64,000 nt of DNA from Verrucomicrobiia bacterium (GCA_022072455.1 JAJVHY010000015.1:145449-209448), one strand, 5' to 3'. Positions 28,801 to 36,496 are shown, numbered from the stretch's first letter. Notes: generated by a model not told the origin, from the letters alone. Translations and numbers: made by a program.

Positions 28801-30306
28801 GGCGGCAGCGAGAAACCCCGGTGTATCTTTCGCGCGAGTGGCGACGACGGCTTTGGCGAGGTGCTGACAAAGCGGGTTGGGTGCTTTGGCGGGATCGCCA
28901 GTCGCCGGGTCAAGTGCTTGTTTGAAGGCGGCATCAACTGCGGTGATGACGGCGGCTTGCTCTTTGTTCTTGGGGTCGGCAGCCCATTGTTTGAATTCGT
29001 TTTGGGCACTGGTGAAGACCGTGCGGCGTTGTTCGAGGGTGTAGGGCACCCAGTCGAGGGTGCGGAGGAGGGCGGGAAGTTGCGTCTTGTCGGTTTTGGC
29101 GGCGGTGGTGGTGATGTAATCACGCGCGGCTTCGACGCTGAAGAGGGGCAACGGGGTTTGCATCAGTTTGACGGCGTCAGCGGCCGGGACGGCGCGGATT
29201 TGGGCGGCGATTTCGGTGAAGGAGAGCCGCCATGATTCGGGCAAGACTTCGGCGGGTGCGGGGGTGAAGGGGATTTTGAGCGCGCCCGGTGATTTGCGGA
29301 AAATGGCGGGGTGTTTGGCAGCCAGTGCAGTCCATTGCGCCGGGGTGGCGAGTGAGGTCATCAGGTCGGAGCGGTTGAGGAAGGTTTCGCGTTCGGCGTC
29401 GGTGAATTTGCCGAAGGCGTAGAGGAAGATTTCGCCACGGACATTGAGGATTTGGGTCAACGTCGGGTTTTCGTACCGGCTGTTGGCGAGGCAGAGGACG
29501 ATGTCGCGCAAGGTGTCGGAGTTCGGCGCGGCGTCGAGGTAAGCACGCGCGGCGGTGACGAGCGGGGTGAGATCGCCGGGGGTGCTGCGGGTGGCGAGGT
29601 TGGTGACGAGGAATTGGAGGCGGGTTTGGATGCGCGGGCTGTTGCGAATCAAAGCGGGCAGGCGTTGGAGGTGCGGGAGCGCGGGGTAGAGTTCGGGCGT
29701 CGGTGTGGCCAGTTCGGTCATCAGCCACTCGAGGCTTTCCCAGTAAACCAGGCGTTCGAGTTCGACCGGGAGTTGATCGGCAAGGATCAAGCCGAGCCGG
29801 CGGGCGACGGCAACGTGCTGCCGGCGGGCGCGGGCGGTGTTGAGAAACCATTGGTCGTACCGGCGGGCGGCGACGGATTGGCGGAGGCTGTCACCGAATT
29901 CGTCCATGAACCGGTAGGCGTCGTCGGTGGCGCCGAGGAAGTCAACCTGGAGCTGGTAGAGGCGGGCGGCGATGACCGAGGATTCGGCGTTGCCGGGGAC
30001 GAGGCGGAGGTATTGTTTGTAGCGGGTGACGGCGGTGCGGAAGTCGCCGGCCAAGGCGGCGTTTTCGGCGGCGGCTTTGAGCAACGGGGCCGGGACGTTG
30101 AGGTTCTGGGTGAAGTAGGCTTTGACGGCAGTGGCGGCGGTGTAGGGGCGGTTGAGTTCTTGGCTGAGTTGGAGGAGTTTGGTGACTTCGGCGGTGGTGG
30201 CGGCGCCGGGCGTTTTTTGGACGCGCTCGACGAGGGCGACGAATTCGTTGGAGGATTGGGCGTGAACGCCGGTGGCGAGCAGGAGGAGGAGCAGGTAGGG
30301 TTTCAT
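22852..30306 (-). CDS. Giant secreted TPR / beta-repeat envelope protein
   Basis: About 2484 residues. The start at 30306 gives a signal peptide (MKPYLLLLLLATGVHA, then QSS) and ATGA coupling to the upstream gene. Residues about 30-1150 are helical, with TPR-like repeats late in the region (ARAQFEQIATAKEYADTDAR, YLQAQANYQLALVKFDQEQF). Residues about 1150-2170 hold several beta domains with a recurring pattern: V.D.D.D...D.V, a GD, L.ET...TGVF.G (examples LAETAPYTGVFEGKL, LETELHSGVFIGKVF, LTETFSHSGTFKGRA), typical of large bacterial surface proteins. Residues about 2175-2484 are TPRs of the YbgF/BamD kind (NTEARAQADYLLADLAYEGA). No anchor is visible, so it is probably periplasmic or outer-surface. 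It lies just upstream of the ExbB/ExbD motor and could be its long periplasmic partner (inference). Confidence 0.82.
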   Translation of the reverse strand: MKPYLLLLLLATGVHAQSSNEFVALVERVQKTPGAATTAEVTKLLQLSQELNRPYTAATAVKAYFTQNLNVPAPLLKAAAENAALAGDFRTAVTRYKQYLRLVPGNAESSVIAARLYQLQVDFLGATDDAYRFMDEFGDSLRQSVAARRYDQWFLNTARARRQHVAVARRLGLILADQLPVELERLVYWESLEWLMTELATPTPELYPALPHLQRLPALIRNSPRIQTRLQFLVTNLATRSTPGDLTPLVTAARAYLDAAPNSDTLRDIVLCLANSRYENPTLTQILNVRGEIFLYAFGKFTDAERETFLNRSDLMTSLATPAQWTALAAKHPAIFRKSPGALKIPFTPAPAEVLPESWRLSFTEIAAQIRAVPAADAVKLMQTPLPLFSVEAARDYITTTAAKTDKTQLPALLRTLDWVPYTLEQRRTVFTSAQNEFKQWAADPKNKEQAAVITAVDAAFKQALDPATGDPAKAPNPLCQHLAKAVVATRAKDTPGFLAAARAAYALLRDYDIKKTPSGSAALAYLLQSRPDAFDFQAEILADQLTRYEPQAANRPLQETVTALMANRARYTQLSGVFAKALLDQLAKKQFHSEIFHWFRLSRRLESGLNQNLHPEVLAKMIDQKVLLQSAYRPDHRSATATYQYLIRNEFNALAKNYSVLTAFDEMFAAEVRATRFVDPAFWLYSTDEKRLAANATAEVLGDYEKYPFGYESEKEVYTRTAFFDIHNRALLADPPVRAALFAKLATYAGKTRFDYYANGGAWMATQADASTEAGRKEFFDRFNAFTTLAASLPITFGRPGLTQLVRLTPAKLTAAEFETGLRLIQNANVIPWAPGAGHDRLGILIFEALRAENRDAELFAILPHLWRIQRDTGDANLARALLEPGLAADLAAVNATVGLDLLGATAHESLRNALAAMRSRALANIGTIIPVERSDRRYPLFAAQAAYLGGKLDNAWQLASTSADLISSTFRELDPNFTIWIVEKQTDLGNFDDAESLARTLLQWVDSAPTNFDPEVRARLYVAFASIAFARQEFPRARAQFEQIATAKEYADTDARREAELKIAEVDRLTKHYDKATDLLEKLARRKDPYLQAQANYQLALVKFDQEQFPEARQALEQVFALEPTHPNARILEGKLYLKLKKLVEATEVRVGLAANQQTIVPGRPLKIQLEDRNLAIAGKSANIEIRVWADSGDEEIFNLLPFGDSKTKFEGTLSTTLGAPKKGDRLLQVLGADVVRYDYSDKFKQLHKITAGDPANISVISDAELAISSGKILSKAEQEERALEAQIRARVAVDDTAESSVALSTIRADNEIKPGAAINVRVTDLDQSTTGGKNTLTIRAATTSGDRVDAFVLAETAPYTGVFEGKLPTASAPATAYASDSEEGREPNFVIAKGDHPAWVGLADNNRPKIFNVDLNNNVPLGQLVIQADVPGRKLKNFLLQTSLNGRDFNNVAAWPTALPIWDGAPRWEVAPLASGRPLPLTVEQCRDYLDVGYLAAGASKALQPGTEKLKTPGTAWHIARFSGIVELAERQLHTFRVDHKNQLKNVHYLLVVDGQTETRSPHEITRSLSKGQHRLDLYVRVLKNAPMEFELLMDDNPIVFAPKATGLPQPAVVTATNTGFTVAFAPDSRARVLRLWLVDFETDAPAIKRLTLTDATGLTVLPAAADVINARKNQILEVVPGDRVTITYEDPRVITKERQVLTESLRATYHNATLSACFIESRVDANGNRRPEYIPLRRFKPGDAVNIFIKDADGDISDAQDKVKFWARVGDGQRINLEALETELHSGVFIGKVFPVAGAPQRPAELTVRSGDDVLIGYLDEENTDPGVPWDRTVVVEQTVETTPVLKVYDMVSRPLTEDELKVAARAAEGKHLEEFIPVTRTVAAVWSNQAASALVGTPLLVDLVYPTIAQSFKSTATILVQAGKPQPFDPTLPATITLTRAVGDAGRLAPPPGYREVQVRGNPRARDPLEDGRFQFMIPIKLGQTSLKEDDFVSVSVRGPAVDTQGETRWVEGESKVPALGVRPGDEIRVAFQVGTNWITQHVAVKADALFDVMERRYQQPVSSLHVGESLYFRVIDPLGDTTDEKDQLEIKLVASSGPSTTLKLTETFSHSGTFKGRADVVFAGDAAKSNATDVVRVNYGDTIRAIYRAGEVERTVQVFKGATGSVLPFTKRFKDPEIAVQTQFTIAEAYFEMAKKHRELGQEELSRQEIAQGKKLLEEVIRDYPNTEARAQADYLLADLAYEGATDAATEEAKKKAYMEAVVRFSDIVATYPDSAYAPKAQFKKALIFEKTGQVDQACEEYVKLSYRYPDNELVAETIARLGQYFLTKGREIQDKAAAEASVVEKEKALMQARDMFKTAAQVFSRLAVRFPDHKLSGKTTVLAAQCYMRAEDLPKAIEVFKRVIEEKKAEPDLIAQSMFWCGECYMKLRQPDYVNAYRMYKKLTWDYPESKWAKSARGRLTEDALVQVEQNDQAGTN

Positions 30307-32498
30307 TTTTTCAAGCGGGCTTCGATTTGGGGCATGATCTGTTTGGCTTTTTCGGCGTAGGAACTTTCGGGGTATTCCATGAGGAGCTTGGCGCATTTGT
30401 CGTAGGCTTTGGCGACGTCGCCGGAGCGGTAGGCGACGAGGACCCATTTCAAGAGCATCGCGTCGAGAAAGGCGGCGTCGGGGTGGTCCTGAAAGACTTG
30501 TTCGAGGAGGCTGGTGGCCTGGCTGAAGTCTTTGGTTTCGATGTAGTAGTCCACGAGTTTGGCCAGCGCGGCACCGGCAAATTCGCTGTCGGGGTAGCGT
30601 TCGGCGCAGATTTTGTATTGCTGAACGGCGGCATCTTTCCTGCCGGTGCCGGCCAGCGCCTCAGTGGCTTCGGCGATGCGGAATTGGGCTTCGGCTTTGG
30701 CTTGGGATTTGGGGAGTTGGAGGACTTGGGAGAAGACAGTGATCGCTTCGCGGTATTGTTTGTTTTCGAGGCGGATGTTGCCAATGCCCATCAACGCTTG
30801 GTCCGCAAACGGGGAGTCGGGGAAGAGGCGGTTAAAGGCGTTGCAGGTCGCCATCGCGGCGGCAAAATCGTCGGCGGCGAGGTGGAGTTCCCATTTGAGT
30901 TTGAAGGCGTCTTGTTGGAGGGCGACTGGAACGCTGCGTTGCGAGCGGATGACGAAGGCGACGCGGTCGAGGCCTTCGACTGATTTCTCTTTCGCGCCTT
31001 TCATCAGGCCCATGCTTTGGAAGATGCGCGCCAGTTCGAGGAAGGCGGTGGCTTCGACGAGGTTTTTGCGGGCTTTGATGACGGGATCGTTGACGACATC
31101 CTGGGAAGCGCGGGGGCGGTTGTCGATTTCGCCGCCGACGATGAGCCGGGCTTCGACGGTGCGGGGGGATTCGCCGTTGATGTGGCGGTCATCGGTGTAG
31201 GTGAGGATGATTTCGTCGTCGAGGGCGCAGGTGAGGATTTGGTCACCTTGATCGGCAGGCTTGCCGGTTTCGGCGGGGCCGATGGTGAGTTTGCCGCCGA
31301 ACCGGCCGGTGTGGACAGGGGCGGTGCCGAGTTCGCTGAGTTTGAGGGTGACTTGGTCGCGGGTTTGGTAAGCCTGTTGACCGGCCGCGAGAAGTTTTTC
31401 GACGTCGACGCCTTTCGTGCTGGCATCGGGGACGTTGTCTTCGTCTTTGTACCGGGCGAGGATGGTCAGGGTAGCGGTGTCGGCGGCCGGGGAGACGTCG
31501 AGGTCGGCGTCTTGGAGGACGACGAAGAGGGGTTGGTCGAGGAAGGCGGCGGTGGCGCGCGTTTCGTAGTCGCCGAGGGTGAAGTTGAGGACGCCGGTGG
31601 AGACGACTTTGACTTGGGCTTCGCGGGTGACATTAAGTTTGCCGGTTTCATCGTTGGTGTCGGTGTAGCGGGTGGTGAGTGAGTCGCCGCCGATGACTTG
31701 GAGCACGCGGTCGCCGGGTTTGGCGAGGCCGATGGCGGTCGCGAGGGAGCCGATGTAGACGTCGCTGCCGGCGGTGAGGGGGACGCATTCGATGGTTTCT
31801 TTGTCGCCGCGGGCGGTTTCGATGGTGACGTTGACCGGTTTACCGAGGGCGGTGAGGACTGGGAGGTCGGCATCTTGGATTTTGACGAAGAAGCGGCGAC
31901 CGGCTTCGATAAATTGGATGGTGGGACTATCGGCGTCCACGAAGGTGCCGACCATGCTGAGGGCTTCGATGGCCTTGCCCCAGTTCTGTTGGGCGAAGTG
32001 GCACATGCCGATGTAGTAGTAGGCTTGGTTGGCCCAGACGGAGTTGGGGTAGTCGTTGGTGATTTTGCGGAGGATGGGGAAGGCGGTGCTGAATTGCCGG
32101 CCTTGGAAGTAGGCGACGCCGAGGAGGTAGAGGCCTTCGAGGTAAGTCTCACGATCGGCCGGGTTGAGTTCGGTGTCAGGCTGTTCCATGGCGCGAATGT
32201 TGGCGAGGTAGCCGATGGCTTTGGGCAGATCCATGGCGGCGACGTAGTGGCGGCCGAGGGCGAGTTGGGCACCGAACCGGGCGCGGCTCTTGGGGTATTG
32301 TTCGAGGACGGTTTCGAGCATTTTGACGCCGCGCTCGGTATCCTTGAGTTGGAGGAGTTCCTGGCCTTTTTCGACGAGGCGTTGCGGTTCGCTTTCACCA
32401 GGGGCAGCGTCGGGCCGGGCTTTGGCTTCGCGGGCCGCGTGCGCGGTCAGGGGTAAGAGTGTTGCGAGGATCAGGATGGACCAGAGTTTATTCTGCAT
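30303..32498 (-). CDS. Secreted TPR protein with central beta-repeat domains
   Basis: A 731-residue exported protein with signal peptide MQNKLWSILILATLLPLTAHA. Residues about 35-200 are TPRs (RFGAQLALGRHYVAAMDLPK, NSVWANQAYYYIGMCHFAQQ). Residues about 200-470 repeat the surface-protein pattern also found in the giant protein (VVLQDADLDVSPAADTATLT, GTAPVHTGRFGGKLTIG). Residues about 470-731 are TPRs again (SPFADQALMGIGNIRLENKQ, DSEFAGAALAKLVDYYIETK). The TPR-beta-TPR order copies the giant neighbour in miniature, so the two may be ancient paralogues. It overlaps the upstream gene by 11 bases. Confidence 0.82.
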   Translation of the reverse strand: MQNKLWSILILATLLPLTAHAAREAKARPDAAPGESEPQRLVEKGQELLQLKDTERGVKMLETVLEQYPKSRARFGAQLALGRHYVAAMDLPKAIGYLANIRAMEQPDTELNPADRETYLEGLYLLGVAYFQGRQFSTAFPILRKITNDYPNSVWANQAYYYIGMCHFAQQNWGKAIEALSMVGTFVDADSPTIQFIEAGRRFFVKIQDADLPVLTALGKPVNVTIETARGDKETIECVPLTAGSDVYIGSLATAIGLAKPGDRVLQVIGGDSLTTRYTDTNDETGKLNVTREAQVKVVSTGVLNFTLGDYETRATAAFLDQPLFVVLQDADLDVSPAADTATLTILARYKDEDNVPDASTKGVDVEKLLAAGQQAYQTRDQVTLKLSELGTAPVHTGRFGGKLTIGPAETGKPADQGDQILTCALDDEIILTYTDDRHINGESPRTVEARLIVGGEIDNRPRASQDVVNDPVIKARKNLVEATAFLELARIFQSMGLMKGAKEKSVEGLDRVAFVIRSQRSVPVALQQDAFKLKWELHLAADDFAAAMATCNAFNRLFPDSPFADQALMGIGNIRLENKQYREAITVFSQVLQLPKSQAKAEAQFRIAEATEALAGTGRKDAAVQQYKICAERYPDSEFAGAALAKLVDYYIETKDFSQATSLLEQVFQDHPDAAFLDAMLLKWVLVAYRSGDVAKAYDKCAKLLMEYPESSYAEKAKQIMPQIEARLKK

Positions 32499-34167
32499 CT
32501 ACGCCTCCGCCGATGGGCACACCCAAGCGTTCGAGTTCGAGGTGGGCCGTGTTGGATTGACTGCTTTTCGGATATTTTTTGAGGATGCCGCGGAGATAGC
32601 GGACATATTGTTTTTGGTCGTCGCGGTGCAGCGACGCGATGCGCAGGGCGGCCTCCGCGGCGTGGTCTTTGAAGAAATTTTCAATCTCGCGCAACTGGGC
32701 GAGGGCTTGGTCGCGTTTCTTCAAGCCGAGGTGGCAATCCACAATGCGCCAGAGGTTGGCCGGTGGATTGTCGGCGGCTTGATAGGCCGGGATGGCGTCG
32801 GCGAAACGGCCAGTATTCTGGAGAAGATTGGCTTTGAGCCAATAGGCCTCCTTGGCAACGGCGGGAATCTTGGTGGCTTCGTCGGCGAGCGGCAGGCCTT
32901 TGCCGGCGTTGCGCTTGTATTCGTAGTAACGCAGGCGCTCCATCACCCCGCGATTCTTGTCCGTCATCGTCTGGCAGGGGGCTTCGACCATTTGGTCGTT
33001 GCCAAAATTCCAGACGGACCGGGCGAGGTTCGCTTTTTCGTTGTCGTTCATCTGGTCGAGGCGGATTTTGTCGAACACGTTTTTCGCCATGCCGGCGTCT
33101 TGCACAGTCTGGAAGAGGATATGCATCAAGCGCTGCAATTGCGCGTTGTTCATTTTCGCGAAGTTCAGTTTGCCATAATATTCCTGCACTTTTGGTTTCT
33201 GGCCGGCAAATAGCTGGATCCATTTGATGACCCGGTCGAAGTCGTCGGGTTTTTGGTGGTCGCGGAATTGCCGGTCGAGGCGCTCCGTCCATTTGCCAGT
33301 GTCGCGTTCGTAAGCGCGCCGGAAACCAGCGAGGTCAATCTGGTAATCATCCCAACTGGCAAACTTGCCCTCCATCTGGTCGGCCCAGTACCGGTAGAAT
33401 GTGTCGCGCGTTTTGGCTTCGGCTTCGCTGAAAGTGCCGGCTTGATGCTGGATGCTGGTGCGGACGCGCGTCCAGTAATCGCCGTCGCTGCCTTTGCCTT
33501 CAAAGCCGTCAAGTTTGTCGTAAAACTCGCGCAATTTCGGCTGGTCGGGCTGGAGGCGAATGCGGATGCGCATGATTTTGGAAATGGCCTCGCGGTAAAC
33601 CTCGGGGTTGGCGCGGCGGAAATTGGTCGCGGCTTGCTCGTAGAAGTTGGCGGCTTCGGAAATGCGGCCGAGTTTGAGGAGGTTGTCAGCCAGCGAGGTT
33701 AACGCGCCAGCGGCCAGGAAGTGTTTTTGGTAATCCACGTCCCGCGCCATTTCCGTCCAGGACTTGAGGGCTTCTTCAACGTGCCCGTTGGCCTCGTGGC
33801 AGACACCGATGTAATAGAGCGCGGCGGCAGCGTACTGGACGGCGTTGGGAAAATAGTCCAGGACTTCGGTGTAGGTCTTGATGGCCTCGAAACGCTTGTT
33901 GCCGAGTTGTTGACACCGGCCTTTGCGGAGAATCGCATACGCGGTCGCCGAGGATTTGGCGTATTGAACGAGGAAAGCCTCATACGCCGCCGCCGCGCTC
34001 CGAAAATCTTTTGCAGCGAACAGCTTGTCGGCCTTCGCCAACTCGTGACCTTCGAACGTATCGAGCTTCGCGAATTCCTCCGCCGACAACGCGACCTCTT
34101 GCGCGTGGCCAACCCAAAGGCCGGCGCTCAGTCCAGCCCAGATAAAAATGGCGGTAAGTAGTTTCAC
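32488..34167 (-). CDS. Secreted TPR protein, first gene of the envelope operon
   Basis: A 559-residue exported protein starting with GTG at 34167 and a signal peptide (KLLTAIFIWAGLSAGLWVGH, then AQE). The first 200 residues are TPRs (LFAAKDFRSAAAAYEAFLVQ, AVQYAAAALYYIGVCHEANG); the middle is a helical region rich in Trp/Tyr/Asp without repeats I can name (GDYWTRVRTSIQHQAGTFSE); TPR-like pairs return near the C terminus. It is the most upstream gene of the minus-strand run. The 113 bases before it are the only sizeable gap and should hold the operon promoter, although I see no strong sigma70 boxes on that strand. Confidence 0.78.
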   Translation of the reverse strand: MKLLTAIFIWAGLSAGLWVGHAQEVALSAEEFAKLDTFEGHELAKADKLFAAKDFRSAAAAYEAFLVQYAKSSATAYAILRKGRCQQLGNKRFEAIKTYTEVLDYFPNAVQYAAAALYYIGVCHEANGHVEEALKSWTEMARDVDYQKHFLAAGALTSLADNLLKLGRISEAANFYEQAATNFRRANPEVYREAISKIMRIRIRLQPDQPKLREFYDKLDGFEGKGSDGDYWTRVRTSIQHQAGTFSEAEAKTRDTFYRYWADQMEGKFASWDDYQIDLAGFRRAYERDTGKWTERLDRQFRDHQKPDDFDRVIKWIQLFAGQKPKVQEYYGKLNFAKMNNAQLQRLMHILFQTVQDAGMAKNVFDKIRLDQMNDNEKANLARSVWNFGNDQMVEAPCQTMTDKNRGVMERLRYYEYKRNAGKGLPLADEATKIPAVAKEAYWLKANLLQNTGRFADAIPAYQAADNPPANLWRIVDCHLGLKKRDQALAQLREIENFFKDHAAEAALRIASLHRDDQKQYVRYLRGILKKYPKSSQSNTAHLELERLGVPIGGGVDAE

Positions 34168-34280
34168 GTTACTGATTGGTATTTAACGAAACAATTCAAC
34201 CCGCGTGTACCTTCTACCCGGTAAGCGGTCTGGTTGACAATGACTTCTTCCTGTTAGATATGCCATTCCCCGGTTGGTTC

Positions 34281-35351
34281 TTACTGCAATAACGGTGCCG
34301 TATTACGCACCACCTCGATGGCTCGGTTGCCGCCATTCGGGAAGTCGAAGTGTTGGACGAGGTAAATCGCAATCAAGCCATTCTTCCAGGAAATCGCCAT
34401 GTTGGTCGCCAACGCGCCGCCGTGACCGCCCCATTCGTCGCCCGCCTGCCATCCATATCCATACGCCTCCGCAACACCCGGCGCCGTCTGCTTCCGCGTC
34501 ATTGCCGCCACTGCCGCCTCCGACAAATAGCGGCGACCGCCGAAGACCCCCCGGTTCAGCACCATCTGACAAAACCGCGCACAATCCTGAGCCGTCGAAA
34601 ACAACCCTCCCGCCGGCAACGCCTCCCGCCGCCGATCCGAGTACGGCTGACTTAACTGCGCGATGGGACTTTCAACCAAGCCGGTCTTTGCGGCATCGGC
34701 CTTGTAAGTTTTCGCAAGCCGGGCCAATTGCGCCGGGTTCGGCCAAAACGTCGTATTCTCCATTCCGAGTGGCTGCAGCAGCCGGGTAGCGAGAAAATCC
34801 GCGTACGCCTGGCCGCTCACAACTTCGATGATGCGCCCGCAAAGATTGGTGCCGACATTGGAATATAGATATTTGGTGTCGGGCTCGAACTGCAACGGCA
34901 GTTGCGCATAACACGCGCTCCGCACCGCCAACGACAACAAATCCAGTGTCGGTTGCTCCACCGGCGAACTGAACGGCAACCCGCTGGTGTGCGTCAGGAT
35001 GTTGTGAACCGTGATCGGATGCACCGGTGGCCGCAACAAGACATGGGCGTCGTCCTTCTCGACCACCACCATCTGCCCTTTGAACTCCGGTAAATATTTC
35101 GCCACCGGATCCGCGACATTGACCCGGCCTTCATCCACCAACATCAACAACGCCGCCGCCGTCATCGGTTTGGTCATGGACGCGATCCAGAACAGACTAT
35201 CCGGCTGCATCGGCTTGCCGGCGCCGATGTCCGCGAACCCCACCGCCGTCACATCCAACACCCTGACCGCCGTCGCCACCAACGTCACCGCCCCGGCCAA
35301 AGACCCATTGGCGACAAACGGTTGCAGCCCGGTGGCGATCAGCGAAGACAT
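34281..35351 (-). CDS. Serine hydrolase, class C beta-lactamase / DD-peptidase family
   Basis: A 356-residue beta-lactamase-family protein. Catalytic SxxK is S58-M-T-K61 (FWIASMTKPMTAAALLMLVD), the YxN motif is YSN at 163-165 and the third motif is HGGA near the C terminus (EWGGHGGALATNMAISWKNG). Members include esterases, DD-peptidases and true lactamases; absence of a clear signal peptide in the chosen start suggests a cytoplasmic esterase-like enzyme, but this is uncertain. I use the ATG at 35351 (GAGG upstream); a TTG at 35390 would add 13 residues. The IS1 element has inserted 54 bases upstream of the start, between this gene and the divergent nnr gene, and probably removed part of its promoter. 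Confidence 0.86.
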   Translation of the reverse strand: MSSLIATGLQPFVANGSLAGAVTLVATAVRVLDVTAVGFADIGAGKPMQPDSLFWIASMTKPMTAAALLMLVDEGRVNVADPVAKYLPEFKGQMVVVEKDDAHVLLRPPVHPITVHNILTHTSGLPFSSPVEQPTLDLLSLAVRSACYAQLPLQFEPDTKYLYSNVGTNLCGRIIEVVSGQAYADFLATRLLQPLGMENTTFWPNPAQLARLAKTYKADAAKTGLVESPIAQLSQPYSDRRREALPAGGLFSTAQDCARFCQMVLNRGVFGGRRYLSEAAVAAMTRKQTAPGVAEAYGYGWQAGDEWGGHGGALATNMAISWKNGLIAIYLVQHFDFPNGGNRAIEVVRNTAPLLQ

Positions 35352-35397
35352 GCGCCGTGCCTCTTGCCACAGCCCCACCGTCCCTGTCAATCCCTCC

Positions 35398-35405
35398 GCC
35401 GGTTC
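35398..35405. repeat. Target-site duplication, left copy
   Basis: GCCGGTTC, present again directly after the right inverted repeat at 37717-37724. An 8-bp duplication fits IS1-family insertion and shows that the intervening element entered as one unit. Confidence 0.9.
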
Positions 35406-35422
35406 GGTAGTGGGCTACTTTC
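35406..35422 (+). repeat. IS1-type terminal inverted repeat, left
   Basis: GGTAGTGGGCTACTTTC; its exact reverse complement lies at 37700-37716. The GGT first bases match the usual IS1-family terminus. Confidence 0.9.
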
Positions 35423-35424
35423 AT

Positions 35425-36252
35425 TTAAGGTAGCAATTTAGCAAGTTCTTCGATGCTCCACACATGGTCAGCAATTCCCGCCTCCATTGCTGGCGTCACT
35501 CGCAAGGTGGTGTGGATGCGGCAAAAGTTGTAGTGCATGAAGTACAATGCCAGCGCGTGCTTGTGGTTCTCAATCTTCTTTGAGAATGCGTTCGTCAAAC
35601 GGGTAAAGCGACGATTACCCATTCGGATTGAAAGGTTAGACCGTTCGGCAAAGCTGGTAGAAATCTGAGCATCCACAGGACGGCCAGTGATCGGAGTCTT
35701 CCGCGCACCGGTGCACGCTGCCGGACTATACCGCACTTCCCCCTGTGCAGGTTCGTTACCGTAGAGCTTTACCAGTTGAGCAAAATCAATATCCGCCCCA
35801 AATGCGCTTTCGACAGCTTGCAGATAGGCTTTGTGACCGTCGCTGGTCAGTTGCACGCGGTCAGCCAAACGAGCCTTGAGATCGTGAATGAAAAAGTAGG
35901 CATCCTCAGCACCACGACTACCCACGCGGTAAGCGGGAATCAATTTGCTGTTTGCATCAATCGCGACCCACGTCCAAGTATCGCCAATACCTTTCTTTCC
36001 TTCCATTCCCTTTGGAATGTTTGCCTGTTTGCAGTAGGTGAAGCTCCACACTTCGTCAACCTGTAGCACCTTGCAGTTGAGATTGCGCATGATGCCGTCG
36101 TGATACTTGGCGCATGCCTCACCGGCTTCCACCACGAGCCGAGCCACGGTGCGCTTGCACACGCCAGTCATGCGAACAGTGGAGCGCATGGAGCAACCTT
36201 CGATTAGACACGAAATCACTTGCGCTCGCTTCTGAGTAGTCAGCTTGTTCAT
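35425..36252 (-). CDS. IS1 family transposase
   Basis: A 275-residue single-frame IS1-type DDE transposase. An N-terminal zinc-finger/HTH-like region (CLIEGCSMRSTVRMTGVCKR) is followed by the catalytic core: LQVDEVWSF (Asp66), VQLTSDGHKAYLQ (Asp138) and a C-terminal helix with the likely Glu in the RLTNAFSKKIENHKHAL block. It is a single uninterrupted frame, unlike E. coli IS1, which needs a frameshift. The ATG at 36252 sits very close to a possible promoter on the minus strand (TTGACG 36282-36287, 17-base spacing), so translation may be nearly leaderless. The stop lies just inside the left inverted repeat. It should mobilise the whole 2.3 kb unit. Confidence 0.93.
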   Translation of the reverse strand: MNKLTTQKRAQVISCLIEGCSMRSTVRMTGVCKRTVARLVVEAGEACAKYHDGIMRNLNCKVLQVDEVWSFTYCKQANIPKGMEGKKGIGDTWTWVAIDANSKLIPAYRVGSRGAEDAYFFIHDLKARLADRVQLTSDGHKAYLQAVESAFGADIDFAQLVKLYGNEPAQGEVRYSPAACTGARKTPITGRPVDAQISTSFAERSNLSIRMGNRRFTRLTNAFSKKIENHKHALALYFMHYNFCRIHTTLRVTPAMEAGIADHVWSIEELAKLLP

Positions 36253-36294
36253 GGATTAGATGTACACACAAAAAATATAACCGTCAACTATTAT

Positions 36295-36307
36295 TTGTGT
36301 GGACAAT
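36295..36307 (+). promoter_or_regulatory. Dyad motif TTGTGTGGACAAT, possible operator
   Basis: Contains inverted half-sites TTGT and ACAA. An inverted near-copy (TTGTGTGGTCAAT, 12 of 13 identical) is at 36513-36525, so the two copies flank the small RHH-like gene. It lies between the divergent transposase and RHH-like genes, where an autoregulator would bind. Confidence 0.4.
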
Positions 36308-36334
36308 AAATATTCTTTGACCTATCTTGCTACT

Positions 36335-36496
36335 GTGAAAAAGAGAGGCCGACCCAAAAAGCCTGAGAGGGATAGACGCAAAGAACGCCTCGACGTAAGG
36401 CTTACCAAAGAGGAGAAGGAAAAGATCAACGCCGATGCAAAGGCTGCCGGCGTTGGTGAATCTAAATGGGTACGCTCAAGGTTGGGCTTGACATAA
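36335..36496 (+). CDS. Small basic protein with RHH-like C terminus (IS cargo)
   Basis: About 53 residues from a GTG at 36335: a very basic start with an AT-hook-like KKRGRPKK, then RKERLDVRLTKEEKEKINAD, which reads like a ribbon-helix-helix strand plus helix (as in MobC, Arc or antitoxin-type repressors), and AAGVGESKWVRSRLGLT. A longer reading from GTG 36299 adds 12 residues but its start would lie inside the dyad motif at 36295-36307, so I prefer the internal GTG. It is divergent to the transposase and is probably a DNA-binding regulator of the element, though this is inference from composition. Confidence 0.55.
   Translation: MKKRGRPKKPERDRRKERLDVRLTKEEKEKINADAKAAGVGESKWVRSRLGLT

Noticed and set aside
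34242..34270. TTGACA-like box on the plus strand in the gap before the envelope operon
   Set aside because: It points toward the 3' end of the serine hydrolase gene with no plus-strand gene to serve, and the -10 match is poor.
35351..35390. Serine hydrolase gene disrupted by the IS1 element
   Set aside because: The insertion lies upstream of the best ATG (35351) and even of the TTG at 35390, and all catalytic motifs are present, so only the promoter region seems affected.
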